Assembly: GCF_008000895.1 (NCBI RefSeq)
Contig: NZ_CP042823.1
Coordinates: 1,437,001 to 1,501,000 of the forward strand
Reading direction: 5' to 3'
DNA: 64,000 nucleotides
Source: Methylobacterium sp. WL1
GTDB lineage: Bacteria > Pseudomonadota > Alphaproteobacteria > Rhizobiales > Beijerinckiaceae
The position numbers and the translations under genes are program-made. The notes beneath the pieces were generated by a model. It made no database searches. It saw only the letters and a program-made list of their open reading frames with translations, and had not been told where the DNA came from. Below, piece after piece: positions 55,263-62,715 of this stretch. Positions within the stretch are counted from its first letter, which is position 1. Every line of letters begins with the position of its first letter.

Positions 55263-55517
55263 ATGCTCACGATCGAAGCGATATTTGCGAGCTGTGGAGG
55301 CCCAGCGGCTGTGGCGAAAGCCATCGGCGTAACAACCGAACACGCCGCATCTATGCGCCGTCGTCAATCCATCCCAGTAGCATATTGGCCCAGTATCGTT
55401 GAATTCAGTAGAAATTTGCCCCAACGCATAGATTACGAAAAACTTGTCGAAGCGCACGTCAGTAAGAAATCTAGCATTGCCCCGACCTCTATACACACGA
55501 TACGGGGGGAAGCCTGA
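55263..55517 (+). CDS. Cro/YdaS-like DNA-binding protein
   Basis: 84 residues: MLTIEAIFASCGGPAAVAKA, IGVTTEHAASMRRRQSIPVAYWPSIVEFS. The GGPAAVAKAIGVTTEHAASMRRR stretch is the helix-turn-helix of YdaS/Cro-like antitoxin-repressors. Divergently transcribed from the CI-like gene across the palindromic operator, it occupies the cro position and should start the lytic transcription programme. Confidence 0.75.
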   Translation: MLTIEAIFASCGGPAAVAKAIGVTTEHAASMRRRQSIPVAYWPSIVEFSRNLPQRIDYEKLVEAHVSKKSSIAPTSIHTIRGEA

Positions 55518-55528
55518 TGCATAATTCG

Positions 55529-55747
55529 TCAGTATCCGGCTCCAATCAGCTCAAGAACAATCGCTGCGACCGCTCGGCGTCCGACCTCACTTACGTGCGG
55601 CCCATGCGCAAGATCGTCCAGCACGTTGACCATCCGCTCAAGCGCCTCGCGCTCTTCATGGCATCGGTCCGCCGGCCGCCCGCGCTCTCCCAAGCTGACG
55701 CGGCCGGCGGTCTCAAGGTGCAACCTCCGCAGGTAATCGAGTTCCAT
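55529..55747 (-). CDS. Small hypothetical protein on the opposite strand
   Basis: 72 residues from ATG 55747: MELDYLRRLHLETAGRVSLG, then helical sequence with EEREALERMVNVLDDLAHG and REAVAAIVLEL-type pattern. The minus strand has clearly better protein-like composition than the plus strand here. It lies antisense within the otherwise plus-strand early region. Unknown function. Confidence 0.4.
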   Translation of the reverse strand: MELDYLRRLHLETAGRVSLGERGRPADRCHEEREALERMVNVLDDLAHGPHVSEVGRRAVAAIVLELIGAGY

Positions 55748-55800
55748 CGTTCCCGTCTCCCGCCGTGGTCGAAGGCATTCGACCACAGGAGCGCCCCCCC

Positions 55801-56265
55801 ATGTCGGGAGAGTCATCCAAGAGCTCGGGAATCTCACCCAAGGGCGGTCACGGCATGATCGGCGCCAAGGCAGAGGCCCGCGAGCTCGTATCGCTGATCG
55901 CCGGCCCGGTCCGGCTGGGCGACAACGTGAAGGCTGTCTTATCCCGCGTGGCGGACGCTACCGGCCTCGGCGACCGCCGCGTGCGCGGGATCTGGAATGG
56001 GGAGGCACGGACGATCCGAGCCGAGGAAATGGATCGGCTTCGCGCGGCGGCGCGTCAGGCCCGCGCAGTCGAGGACGCCCAACATGAGCTCGTCACCCTC
56101 CGCGCCCGGATTGCCGCCTGTGAGGCCGCCCTTCGCCTTCCTGCCGAGGACCTGGCTGGCGCGTGCGCTGATGCGGTGGGCCCAGCGCCTAGCGTTGCGC
56201 ATCGCCCCCTGGATCGCCCCGGACGCGGGCTGACCGTGCCGGCCGTGGGACGCCCCCTCACGTGA
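55801..56265 (+). CDS. Phage early protein with HTH-like segment
   Basis: 154 residues from ATG 55801. AEARELVSLIAGPVRLGDNV, then VLSRVADATGLGDRRVRGIW and NGEARTIRAEEMDRLRAAARQ look like a small helix-turn-helix DNA-binding domain with a coiled-coil extension. The C-terminal ~40 residues are proline/arginine-rich and may be poorly structured. The stop overlaps the GTG start of the methyltransferase gene (GTGA). Confidence 0.55.
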   Translation: MSGESSKSSGISPKGGHGMIGAKAEARELVSLIAGPVRLGDNVKAVLSRVADATGLGDRRVRGIWNGEARTIRAEEMDRLRAAARQARAVEDAQHELVTLRARIAACEAALRLPAEDLAGACADAVGPAPSVAHRPLDRPGRGLTVPAVGRPLT

Positions 56266-57179
56266 CGGCCGGGGCGCTCATCGCCCCCGATTCAGTCGCC
56301 ACTCCTACTCCACCCTCGGTTTGGTCCCGCACCCTCATGCCGTCGCGCCCGCCGCGCTACATGCCCCATGAGATCGAGCGCGTGCGCCGCTCCATGGAGG
56401 CCGACGCCGACCCCGAAGGGCCGTTTGTGGGGGATCGGCCGCTGGGCAAATTGCCCGCGCCGACAGGCCGTGTTCGGGACCGGGTAGGGGACATCTGCGG
56501 GGTCGGCCGACGCACCGTCGACAAGATTGCAGAGCTGTACGCCGCGGCCGGAGCGGATCCTTTGCGGGTCGGCCCGATCGTTGAAGCAATGAACCGTACG
56601 GGGAAGGTCGACGGCGCATACCGCCGCTTCCGGCGCATGCAGGACGAGGATCGCATCCTATCGCTGGCGCCGCGCGTCGGTCGCTTCCGCACCCTCGTGC
56701 TCGACCCGCCATGGGAAGACGAATCGGTCTCCGAAGGCCAGCGGCCGCCCTACGCGACCATGCCTCTGGCGGAGATCGCCGCGGTACCGGTGCCGGACTG
56801 GGCGGAGGATGGCAGCCATATTTACTGCCACGCGCCGGGACCGTGGGTGCCGATCGCAGCTAGGCTGATCGAGGGTTGGGGCTTTTCCTACAAGCAGCTG
56901 CTCACGTGGCGAAAGCCGCGGTGGTCCATGGGCAGGTATTTCCGGCCTACCACCGAGTACGTGGTCTTCGGAACGCGCGGCGGCCTGATGACCCGGCGGC
57001 AGGACGTATCCACCCTGTTCGAGGGCCCGGTCGGCCAGCACAGCGAAAAGCCGGAGGAGTTCTTTCAGCTCGTGCGAGCGATGAGCTTCCCGCCCTACGG
57101 CGAAGCTTTTCAGCGCCAAGCGCGTCCCGGGTTTGCAGATCTGTTCCCGATCGCCGCCGCTAGCGAGGCCGCCGAGTGA
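56262..57179 (+). CDS. MT-A70 family adenine methyltransferase
   Basis: 305 residues. An N-terminal ~130-residue HTH-type region (VRDRVGDICGVGRRTVDKIAELY) resembles ParB/replication-associated helices. It precedes the methyltransferase core with TLVLDPPWEDES (catalytic DPPW), YATMPLAEIAAVPV, HIYCHAPGPWVPIAARLIEGW, LLTWRKPRWSMGRYFRPTTEYVVFGTRG and HSEKPEEFFQLV. MT-A70 phage enzymes methylate adenine in DNA and can protect against restriction. The GTG start overlaps the upstream stop by four bases. In this phage it belongs to the early operon. Confidence 0.88.
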   Translation: MTAGALIAPDSVATPTPPSVWSRTLMPSRPPRYMPHEIERVRRSMEADADPEGPFVGDRPLGKLPAPTGRVRDRVGDICGVGRRTVDKIAELYAAAGADPLRVGPIVEAMNRTGKVDGAYRRFRRMQDEDRILSLAPRVGRFRTLVLDPPWEDESVSEGQRPPYATMPLAEIAAVPVPDWAEDGSHIYCHAPGPWVPIAARLIEGWGFSYKQLLTWRKPRWSMGRYFRPTTEYVVFGTRGGLMTRRQDVSTLFEGPVGQHSEKPEEFFQLVRAMSFPPYGEAFQRQARPGFADLFPIAAASEAAE

Positions 57180-57450
57180 GGCCGCCGATCGCAGCGCACC
57201 TGCGCCGGCACACCCGGCCGATCCCGCGCGGACCTCCGCGCGCAGGCAAATCAAAGCTCGTGCTCTGCCGCGTCAGACGGACCCAAGCGCACCGCCGCGC
57301 CACACCCGTCATCGCAACTCGACAACCCCGCGCATCCGCGTCGGGGCGAGCGCTGAGACATTGCCCGAGCACCCGCCTGCAATCAACCGGCTCGACCGCC
57401 GCGCGGCACCCTCGCGCGCGGAGCGGCGAAGCCATGCCCGCGAGGTCCCC

Positions 57451-57690
57451 GTGTCGCCCATCATTCGCCGCGCCGTCTTTGGCGCCTCCACCATTCCGAT
57501 ATCCCGCGCTGCGATCGACGACCCGGATCTCTCGATGGGAGCGCTCGGCGTATACTGCGTCATCGCCGCGGCGGGGCGGCGCGTCGATCGCGGCCAGCTC
57601 CTAGAGCGGTTCGGAAGCAATCCTGCGCTGCTCGATGCCCGGTTGAACGCGCTGATGCGCGCCGAGCTGATCGAGGGAGGCGGCCGATGA
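57451..57690 (+). CDS. Small phage protein, winged-helix-like
   Basis: 79 residues from GTG 57451: VSPIIRRAVFGASTIPISRA, then LGVYCVIAAAGRRVDRGQLLERFG and LDARLNALMRAELIEGGGR. This looks like a short winged-helix domain (LxAGRxVxxxxLxxRF, then ALMRAELIE). Its stop overlaps the next start (ATGA). The 270 bases upstream, between the methyltransferase and this gene, are arginine/proline-rich in all plus frames, and I cannot support a gene there. Confidence 0.5.
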   Translation: MSPIIRRAVFGASTIPISRAAIDDPDLSMGALGVYCVIAAAGRRVDRGQLLERFGSNPALLDARLNALMRAELIEGGGR

Positions 57691-58655
57691 AGGACGACAG
57701 GTCCATCATGACGAACATCCGCTGGGCCGGCCGGCAGCGGATCGCCAACGTCCCGGCCAAGAACGTCCTCAACGCGATCGCGACGTACGCGAACCGCGAA
57801 GGTCTGGCCCACCCATCCCAACGCGAGCTGGCCAACCAGACCGGCTACAGCGAGCGCGCGGTCCGCATGGCCTTGGCGTTCCTGGCTGGCGCGAACCCCG
57901 CAAGTGAGAAGTTCATCGAGCGCCGAGAACGGCGGCGCGGGAACGGCTCCCGGACGAGCGACGAGCTGAAGCTCCTGATCGGCGGGAGGCCTGACACCCG
58001 GCAGGAGGTGCCGGTTGTGAGCGCCGACGAGGCCCCAAACACCGGCACCACGTGCCAGACCCCCCGGAATCTCATGCCGACTTCACCGGCACCAGATTCC
58101 GGGCCCACTTCGTTCGAACAGCCAGAGGAACAGCCAAAAGAACATTCCGAGCCGGACGGCTCAGGCACCCGAAGGCCGGAGCCGGGCGCCAAGGCGCTCC
58201 TCTTTTCGGAAGGTCGACCTTCGCTGATGGCTCTCGGCCTGTCGGAGCGTGAGGCCGGCACGATGATCGGCCGATGGCTGCGCGATTCCGGCGACGACGC
58301 CGATCGCGTCCTCGACGCCATCCGGCGTGCCTGTGACGCCGCCCCCCACGACCCAAGACCGTGGATCACCGCCGCCCTCAAGAATGGCTCTCCGGAGGAT
58401 GCGCACCATGGCGCAGGATCTTCAAGCTACCGTCGCGCCGCTGCTGCCGGTGCTGGATCTCGATCGTCCGACGTTTCTCGCATCGCAGCCGTCATGGCTC
58501 GTGTCGCGGATCGACGCGGAATCACGTTCGGAACACCGCAGGATCGTCCGGGACGCCACGGGCCGCCAGATCGGGGAGGTACGCACGCTCCCACGGTCCT
58601 TGATGCTCACTGGAGCGATGCGGGCGGTCCTGGGCCGGCGCATTGCGGAACTTGA
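57687..58655 (+). CDS. Phage replication-initiator-type protein with HTH
   Basis: 322 residues. The N-terminal HTH, VLNAIATYANREGLAHPSQRELANQTGYSERAVRMALAFL, is the winged-helix pattern of phage/plasmid replication proteins (helix-turn-helix domain 36 type). A disordered Pro/Glu-rich linker follows at ~100-165, then a helical C-terminal segment (SLMALGLSEREAGTMIGRWL, DPRPWITAALKNG) like DnaD/primosomal proteins. After about residue 240 the sequence becomes serine/arginine-rich and overlaps the next gene for 248 bases, so the true C-terminus may be near 58400. Likely involved in element replication with the downstream iteron region; this is inferred. Confidence 0.6.
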   Translation: MKDDRSIMTNIRWAGRQRIANVPAKNVLNAIATYANREGLAHPSQRELANQTGYSERAVRMALAFLAGANPASEKFIERRERRRGNGSRTSDELKLLIGGRPDTRQEVPVVSADEAPNTGTTCQTPRNLMPTSPAPDSGPTSFEQPEEQPKEHSEPDGSGTRRPEPGAKALLFSEGRPSLMALGLSEREAGTMIGRWLRDSGDDADRVLDAIRRACDAAPHDPRPWITAALKNGSPEDAHHGAGSSSYRRAAAAGAGSRSSDVSRIAAVMARVADRRGITFGTPQDRPGRHGPPDRGGTHAPTVLDAHWSDAGGPGPAHCGT

Positions 58656-59220
58656 GGCGGCGCTCGCCCCCGGGCCCGCCGAGGAGATCATGGAGCACGT
58701 CGCGCGGCTTCTCGGCCGGTACCTAGCCGGCAAGACCGAGGATGATCTCGCGATCCGGGCAGAGACGTACCTCGATGCCCTGGACGATCTACCGGCATGG
58801 ACGATCCGCGAGGGGATCCGCCGGTGGTTCAAAGGCAAGTGCGGGGGCACGCCAAAGGACTACGACTTCGCGCCTTCTGAGGCGCGGCTGCACGGCGTCG
58901 CCGAGGGGATCGTCCGCGCGACGCAGGGGCAGGCGATCTGTTTCCGGCGCCTGCTGGCGGCTGAGGCCGAGCCGGAGATCTCCGATGCCGACCGCGCACG
59001 GCAAGCGGCCGAGCTACAGGCGCTGGCGATCGGTCTTCGGAGCGCCGAGGCCGATCGCGTCGCACAGGCGCGCCGCCCCGCGCAGGCTATGCCGCCAACC
59101 CGGGATCGGGCTTCGGTAGCGGCCGAGCTAGAGCAACGACGGGCGCGGCGGGAGGCGGATGCCGCCCAGTCGGAACTGGATCTGGCACCGGCACAGCCGC
59201 CGGCGGCTGTGGAGGCGTGA
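58408..59220 (+). CDS. Phage hypothetical protein, helical
   Basis: 270 residues from ATG 58408, preceded by GGAGG nine bases upstream. PLLPVLDLDRPTFLASQPSWL then VGRYLAGKTEDDLAIRAETYL-type helices, ETYLDALDDLPAWTIREGIRRWFKGKCGG and a C-terminal Ala/Arg-rich helix (RASVAAELEQRRARREADAA). The EDDLAIRAETYLDALDDLP...AIREGIRRW pattern is frequent in Rhizobiales phage replication neighbourhoods. Function unknown. Confidence 0.6.
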   Translation: MAQDLQATVAPLLPVLDLDRPTFLASQPSWLVSRIDAESRSEHRRIVRDATGRQIGEVRTLPRSLMLTGAMRAVLGRRIAELEAALAPGPAEEIMEHVARLLGRYLAGKTEDDLAIRAETYLDALDDLPAWTIREGIRRWFKGKCGGTPKDYDFAPSEARLHGVAEGIVRATQGQAICFRRLLAAEAEPEISDADRARQAAELQALAIGLRSAEADRVAQARRPAQAMPPTRDRASVAAELEQRRARREADAAQSELDLAPAQPPAAVEA

Positions 59221-59229
59221 GGGTGAAGG

Positions 59230-59751
59230 GTGCGATCCGATCGGGCCGGACAGGCCAAGGGGCCCACGACCACGGCCGACGACGTACGTGCCTGGCTCGT
59301 GGCTTTTTTCACCGACCTGCCGAACGCGCCGGTCTACTCGGCCGGCCGCGGCCAGGCGGTGTTCGTTGACCTCGACAAAAGCCCGTCCGGCCTCGACTGG
59401 CCGCGGTTCACCGCCGACGTGCTCGGGCCCCGGAGCCGGGAGCGCTTATGGGTCCTGACCTGGGCTCGGTGCGAGGCGCGCCACCGCGCGATCGCCCGCG
59501 ACCTAGCGAACCCACCCGGCGGCGGCTCCATCCGAGAGTTCTGTCGTGAGTTCGGGATCCATCGGGCGACCTTCGACCGGACCGTGGCCCGATCCATCTC
59601 CATCCTCGCCCGGGAATGGGATCGTCGGCGGATAGGTCTGAAACGGCCTCGTCCGGAGGGGCCGGACCCACCCGATATCATCGCCCCCGAACTGCGTTTG
59701 GAGCTGGCCGACGGTGGCGGTACCTCGGATCCGGAAGCTCGGAAGCGGTAG
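59230..59751 (+). CDS. Phage hypothetical protein, DUF6362-like
   Basis: 173 residues from GTG 59230. A first part (DDVRAWLVAFFTDLPNAPVYSAGRGQAV) precedes a central WVLTWARCEARH segment. Then comes a helix-turn-helix-like SIREFCREFGIHRATFDRTVARSISILAREW, which resembles the DUF6362 family found in phage genomes. The acidic C-terminus is unstructured. It is the last gene before the iteron region, so it could be a regulator or origin-binding protein. The family is tentative. Confidence 0.55.
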   Translation: MRSDRAGQAKGPTTTADDVRAWLVAFFTDLPNAPVYSAGRGQAVFVDLDKSPSGLDWPRFTADVLGPRSRERLWVLTWARCEARHRAIARDLANPPGGGSIREFCREFGIHRATFDRTVARSISILAREWDRRRIGLKRPRPEGPDPPDIIAPELRLELADGGGTSDPEARKR

Positions 59752-59785
59752 AAATTTTCCGCGCCCCGTTAGTACTACACAGTCC

Positions 59786-59913
59786 TAACGCTAGTGAGCA
59801 TCCTGTTCAGAAAAGCCCTAACGCTAGTGTGCAAGGTCCTAACGCTGGCGTGATGTTAGATAACGCTAGTGAGCAGGGTCCTAACATCTGAGTGCTGTCT
59901 GCTAACGCTAGTT
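59786..59913. repeat. Iteron array, TAACGCTAGTG units at 21-bp spacing
   Basis: TAACGCTAGTG or close variants start at 59786, 59819, 59840, 59861, 59882 and 59903. The last five are spaced exactly 21 bp, two helical turns, so a bound protein would meet each copy on the same face. Copies: TAACGCTAGTG, TAACGCTAGTG, TAACGCTGGCG, TAACGCTAGTG, TAACATCTGAG (degenerate), TAACGCTAGTT. This is the design of replication-origin iterons or of a cooperative regulator's binding region. It lies just after the replication-type genes. Confidence 0.85.
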
Positions 59914-60053
59914 GGCGAGTTGCCATGACGCCATCGCAACTTGCCATACGGTCAGGGCGACGTCGCCATGGGGTCACGACGACCTGGCCATTCGGGCGGC
60001 CCCCGTGAAGGCTTCGACGCCGTCCCGCAGAGTATGCGAAGTCTGACATGCCC

Positions 60054-60062
60054 TGTGGATAA
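60054..60062 (-). other. DnaA box
   Basis: TGTGGATAA on the plus strand is TTATCCACA on the minus strand, a perfect match to the strong DnaA box consensus. It lies 140 bases to the right of the iterons in a gene-free stretch (59752-60186), supporting an origin. No further perfect copies were noticed close by. Confidence 0.7.
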
Positions 60063-60186
60063 CGTGTCGCACCTAACCACTTCGGTAGTGCGCTCCCTTG
60101 TGCCGCCATCGGCGAATGCAGTTAATGGATCGTTAAGCCTAAACGTCGGACTAGACAGACAAGGCTGCACCCTGCATATTCTGCGA

Positions 60187-60621
60187 ATGGGTGCTGTTCA
60201 GGACCATCGCTCCGACTCCGCTGACGACGGATCGGCCCTTCGCGTGGACGCGATGGTCCGCGGCATCCTGAGCCTGCTCGAAACCCTGTCCCCGGCCGAG
60301 AAGCAGCTCGTCGTGCGTCGCGTGACCGATGCGCTCCGGCCGATCCGAACCCCAAATGCAGGCGACGTTCTCGGAGTCGTCGTCCAGTTGATGCCGCGCA
60401 CCGGCACCTGGACGGTCGATGACCTCAAGAGAACGATCGAGAAGTCGGGCGTCGAGGCGAAGCCAAAAGAGATCTACAACGCTCTGGGCTACCTGACGCG
60501 CCGCAAACACATCCAGAGGATCTCTTACGGTCGGTACATGGTCGATGGCGCCATGATCGAGACTGCGGAGGATCTGGGCGAAAGCAATCGTTACGAGGAG
60601 GCATATCAGGAACAATCCTGA
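60187..60621 (+). CDS. Hypothetical protein with C-terminal winged-helix-like domain
   Basis: 144 residues from ATG 60187. An N-terminal helical part (VDAMVRGILSLLETLSPAEK, QLVVRRVTDALRPI) precedes a winged-helix-like segment. That segment is WTVDDLKRTIEKSGVEAKPK, EIYNALGYLTRRKHIQRISYGRYMV, the typical recognition helix and wing. The frame is open from 59941, but the upstream part covers the DnaA box and is compositionally poor. It may bind the origin or act as a regulator. Confidence 0.55.
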   Translation: MGAVQDHRSDSADDGSALRVDAMVRGILSLLETLSPAEKQLVVRRVTDALRPIRTPNAGDVLGVVVQLMPRTGTWTVDDLKRTIEKSGVEAKPKEIYNALGYLTRRKHIQRISYGRYMVDGAMIETAEDLGESNRYEEAYQEQS

Positions 60622-60688
60622 CGCCTCGAATTTCGAGGTTTCACGCGCGCGCTCACGCGCGAGGAAGAATTGACCAGCGGATATAGAA

Positions 60689-60719
60689 AGACCGTCGAGG
60701 ATTGCGGCCTCGACGGTCT
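60689..60719. terminator. Hairpin downstream of the winged-helix gene
   Basis: AGACCGTCGAGG (60689-60700) and CCTCGACGGTCT (60708-60719) form a perfect 12-bp stem with a 7-nt loop. On the minus strand it is followed by TTTCTATAT; on the plus strand no T-run follows. It separates the replication region from the small genes to the right. Confidence 0.6.
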
Positions 60720-60835
60720 GGAAGATCCGACCCGCACGACTAGTAGCCGGGCGCGGGACAGGCTGTACGACAGCGAACGCATAATGTCGTTCGTAGGCCC
60801 TTGGTCAAGCCCGGCTCTGACAGAGGAGCCACGCG

Positions 60836-61066
60836 ATGGCTTGGAAAAAGTACGACCAGTTTGTCACCAAGGGCCAGGGCGCCTTGTTCGACCAGCTTTC
60901 CCCTCCGGGCACGGTCTGCAAGCACTCCGGCGTCTACCGCTGCGAGATCTGCGGGCATGAAGCGGTGTCGACTAAGGGACACGCGCTCCCTCCGCAGAAC
61001 CACCACACCCATCCCAGCCGGCAGCCGATCCAGTGGCGGCTGACCGTCGCCTGCGCGCACGCGTAA
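60836..61066 (+). CDS. Small zinc-ribbon-like protein
   Basis: 76 residues: MAWKKYDQFVTKGQGALFDQ, then CKHSGVYRCEICGHEAVSTK, GHALPPQNHHTHP. One Cys plus a C-x2-C pair and several late His residues (Cys-x7-Cys-x2-Cys...HHxH) are compatible with a bound zinc. PSGxYRCxxCGxExxxxxGxxLPPQNHH is a pattern seen in small bacterial proteins of unknown function. AGGAGCC precedes the ATG. Element cargo. Confidence 0.65.
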   Translation: MAWKKYDQFVTKGQGALFDQLSPPGTVCKHSGVYRCEICGHEAVSTKGHALPPQNHHTHPSRQPIQWRLTVACAHA

Positions 61067-61076
61067 GGAGGATCGG

Positions 61077-61331
61077 ATGAGCACATGGGATGTCGCTCTC
61101 ATCCGAGAGCAGGGTGTAAGCTTCGGGGTCGTCAGCGTCCGCGACAGCGTACTCAGCAGCCCGTCCGATCGGGATGGGCTGGTGCGGGCCTGGAGCTTTG
61201 AGCTGGGGGTGCCCGTCGTTCTGATAGGAGCACGAGATCACCGGCTTTACGGCCGGCCTGACATCGTGCGGTTCCTATCGACGAAGCATTCGTCGCAGTT
61301 CCCATGGCGGCGGATGACGTTAGCAGCCTGA
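61077..61331 (+). CDS. Small hypothetical protein
   Basis: 84 residues: MSTWDVALIREQGVSFGVVS, then DSVLSSPSDRDGLVRAWSFE, LGVPVVLIGARDHRLYGRPDIVRFL. A compact alpha/beta pattern with a C-terminal helix. AAGGAGG precedes the ATG by a good spacing, and it follows the zinc-ribbon gene by ten bases, so the two are probably co-transcribed. No family recognised. Confidence 0.55.
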   Translation: MSTWDVALIREQGVSFGVVSVRDSVLSSPSDRDGLVRAWSFELGVPVVLIGARDHRLYGRPDIVRFLSTKHSSQFPWRRMTLAA

Positions 61332-61499
61332 TCCCGCCGAGGAGCGCGAGTGCGCCCACCAGGGCCTCGAAAGCCTGGGCGCGCTCGCCTTCACCATGAG
61401 GGATGAGGACGTTCTCGCCGGCACCTACGTCGAGCAGAACCCCGCCCGATCCCTCGATCGTCACCCGCATCGCCAACCCTCGCACCGAACGGAGGGCCG

Positions 61500-61700
61500 A
61501 TGCCCATCCTCAATTCGTCCGCGATCGCACGCGCTGAGTACGACCCGAACACCCGTAGAATGCAAATCTGGTTTCGGGGCGGAATGCACGCGTACGACTA
61601 CTTCAACGTGCCGGAGAGCGTCTACCAGGGCCTGATCCAGGCTCCCTCCGCAGGTAGTTACTACGCCCGCTATATCAAAGATTATTTCCGATATTTTTGA
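61500..61700 (+). CDS. KTSC domain protein
   Basis: 66 residues: MPILNSSAIARAEYDPNTRR, MQIWFRGGMHAYDYFNVPES, VYQGLIQAPSAGSYYARYIK. The layout SSAIxxxxYDxxxxxLxIxFxxGxxYxYxxVPxxVYxxLxxAxSxGxYFxxxIKxxY is that of KTSC domains (variant KTSC motif as SAGSYY). These small proteins are common in prophages and genomes without an assigned function. It starts a slightly AT-richer segment that includes the DUF4062 gene seven bases downstream. Confidence 0.75.
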   Translation: MPILNSSAIARAEYDPNTRRMQIWFRGGMHAYDYFNVPESVYQGLIQAPSAGSYYARYIKDYFRYF

Positions 61701-61707
61701 GGATACA

Positions 61708-62607
61708 ATGGCTTATCAGGCTACAGTTATACCAGTAATGATCGCATCACCGAGCGACGTTATGGCTGAAAGGGCCATCGTTCGAGACGTCATCAACGAT
61801 TGGAATTACGTTAATTCGCAAACTCGAAGCGTGGTTTTGATGTCAACGGGATGGGAAACACATTCCGCACCTGAACTTGGCACAATGACCGCACAAGAGC
61901 TTATAAATACGAGAATACTTGAGCACTGCGACCTGCTCATCGGTGTTTTCTGGACACGACTTGGTACACCCACCGGAAAGGCGGCGAGCGGGACAGCCGA
62001 AGAAATTCAGCGTCACATAGAAGCAGGCAAGCCCGCACTAGTGTATTTTTCCTCTGCACCGGTAGTTCCGGACAGTCTCGACCAAGACCAATACGCCGCA
62101 TTGAGAGCTTTCAAAACTTGGTGTCAGCAGCGCGGCCTAACACAGCCCTTCAGCGACACAACACAATTCCGAGACCTGCTTGTTAAACAGCTTGGAATAA
62201 CCCTTAACCAGCACGAGTATCTAAGGAGCTTAATAGGCCCTTCTCTGGGCGAGAAAGAACCTGAGCAATCGCGCACGCGAGAGGTCACTATATCTGGAGA
62301 CTGTATCGACCTGCTGTTAGCAGCTGCGGATGATCGAAATGGGTCGATAACCAGGATGTCTGCCTTAAACGGCGTGTCGATATTTGCGAACGGAAAATCA
62401 TTTGTTGAGGAGCGCGACAGGCGATCCGAGGCTAGATGGGAAGCTGCGCTCGAAGAATTGGAGAACTATGGCTTGGTGCGCGATGCTGGTCATAGCAGAT
62501 CGATATTTCAGTTGACCGCGAGTGGTTACAAGGCGGCTGATCAGGCGAAGGCTAAATTTGCCGATCAAACCATGGCACACGAAAATGAGAGCGACGCCAC
62601 AGGCTAA
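61708..62607 (+). CDS. DUF4062 (TIR-like fold) cargo protein
   Basis: 299 residues, clearly lower in G+C than the surroundings. The N-terminal ~110 residues match DUF4062: TVIPVMIASPSDVMAERAIV, RDVINDWNYVNSQTRSVVLM, ILEHCDLLIGVFWTRLGTPT and GTAEEIQRHIEAGKPALVYF. These resemble TIR/Rossmann-like effector folds. The C-terminal ~100 residues look like a winged-helix domain with EEIENYGLVRDAGHSRSIFQLTASG. DUF4062 proteins are often linked to NTPase effectors in defence loci. Here it stands without an NTPase partner, next to the terminase region, where phage morons commonly sit. A defence or exclusion role is inference. Confidence 0.75.
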   Translation: MAYQATVIPVMIASPSDVMAERAIVRDVINDWNYVNSQTRSVVLMSTGWETHSAPELGTMTAQELINTRILEHCDLLIGVFWTRLGTPTGKAASGTAEEIQRHIEAGKPALVYFSSAPVVPDSLDQDQYAALRAFKTWCQQRGLTQPFSDTTQFRDLLVKQLGITLNQHEYLRSLIGPSLGEKEPEQSRTREVTISGDCIDLLLAAADDRNGSITRMSALNGVSIFANGKSFVEERDRRSEARWEAALEELENYGLVRDAGHSRSIFQLTASGYKAADQAKAKFADQTMAHENESDATG

Positions 62608-62715
62608 ACTGCTTTGAAGGCGAGTAGGCCGCAGCCCGGACCGTGAAGCCCTGGCGCGGCACAAGCCGCCGAATGGAGTGAAGGGGCTGTGCGGGGCGCA
62701 TAGCCGCCGGGCGGC

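Noticed and set aside
55517..55858. Plus-strand 113-codon frame in the phage early region
   Set aside because: Composition is poor and it overlaps the start of the next gene; the opposite strand has the better candidate.
59786..59913. CRISPR array
   Set aside because: The units are 11 bp with 10-bp gaps that are partly conserved, unlike 25-36-bp repeats with unique spacers, and no cas genes are near.
61153..61470. Minus-strand gene starting MRVTIEGSGGVLLDVGAGEN
   Set aside because: The first ~50 residues look protein-like, but the frame then runs antisense through the better supported gene at 61077-61331. No stop separates them and I could not place a convincing 3' end.
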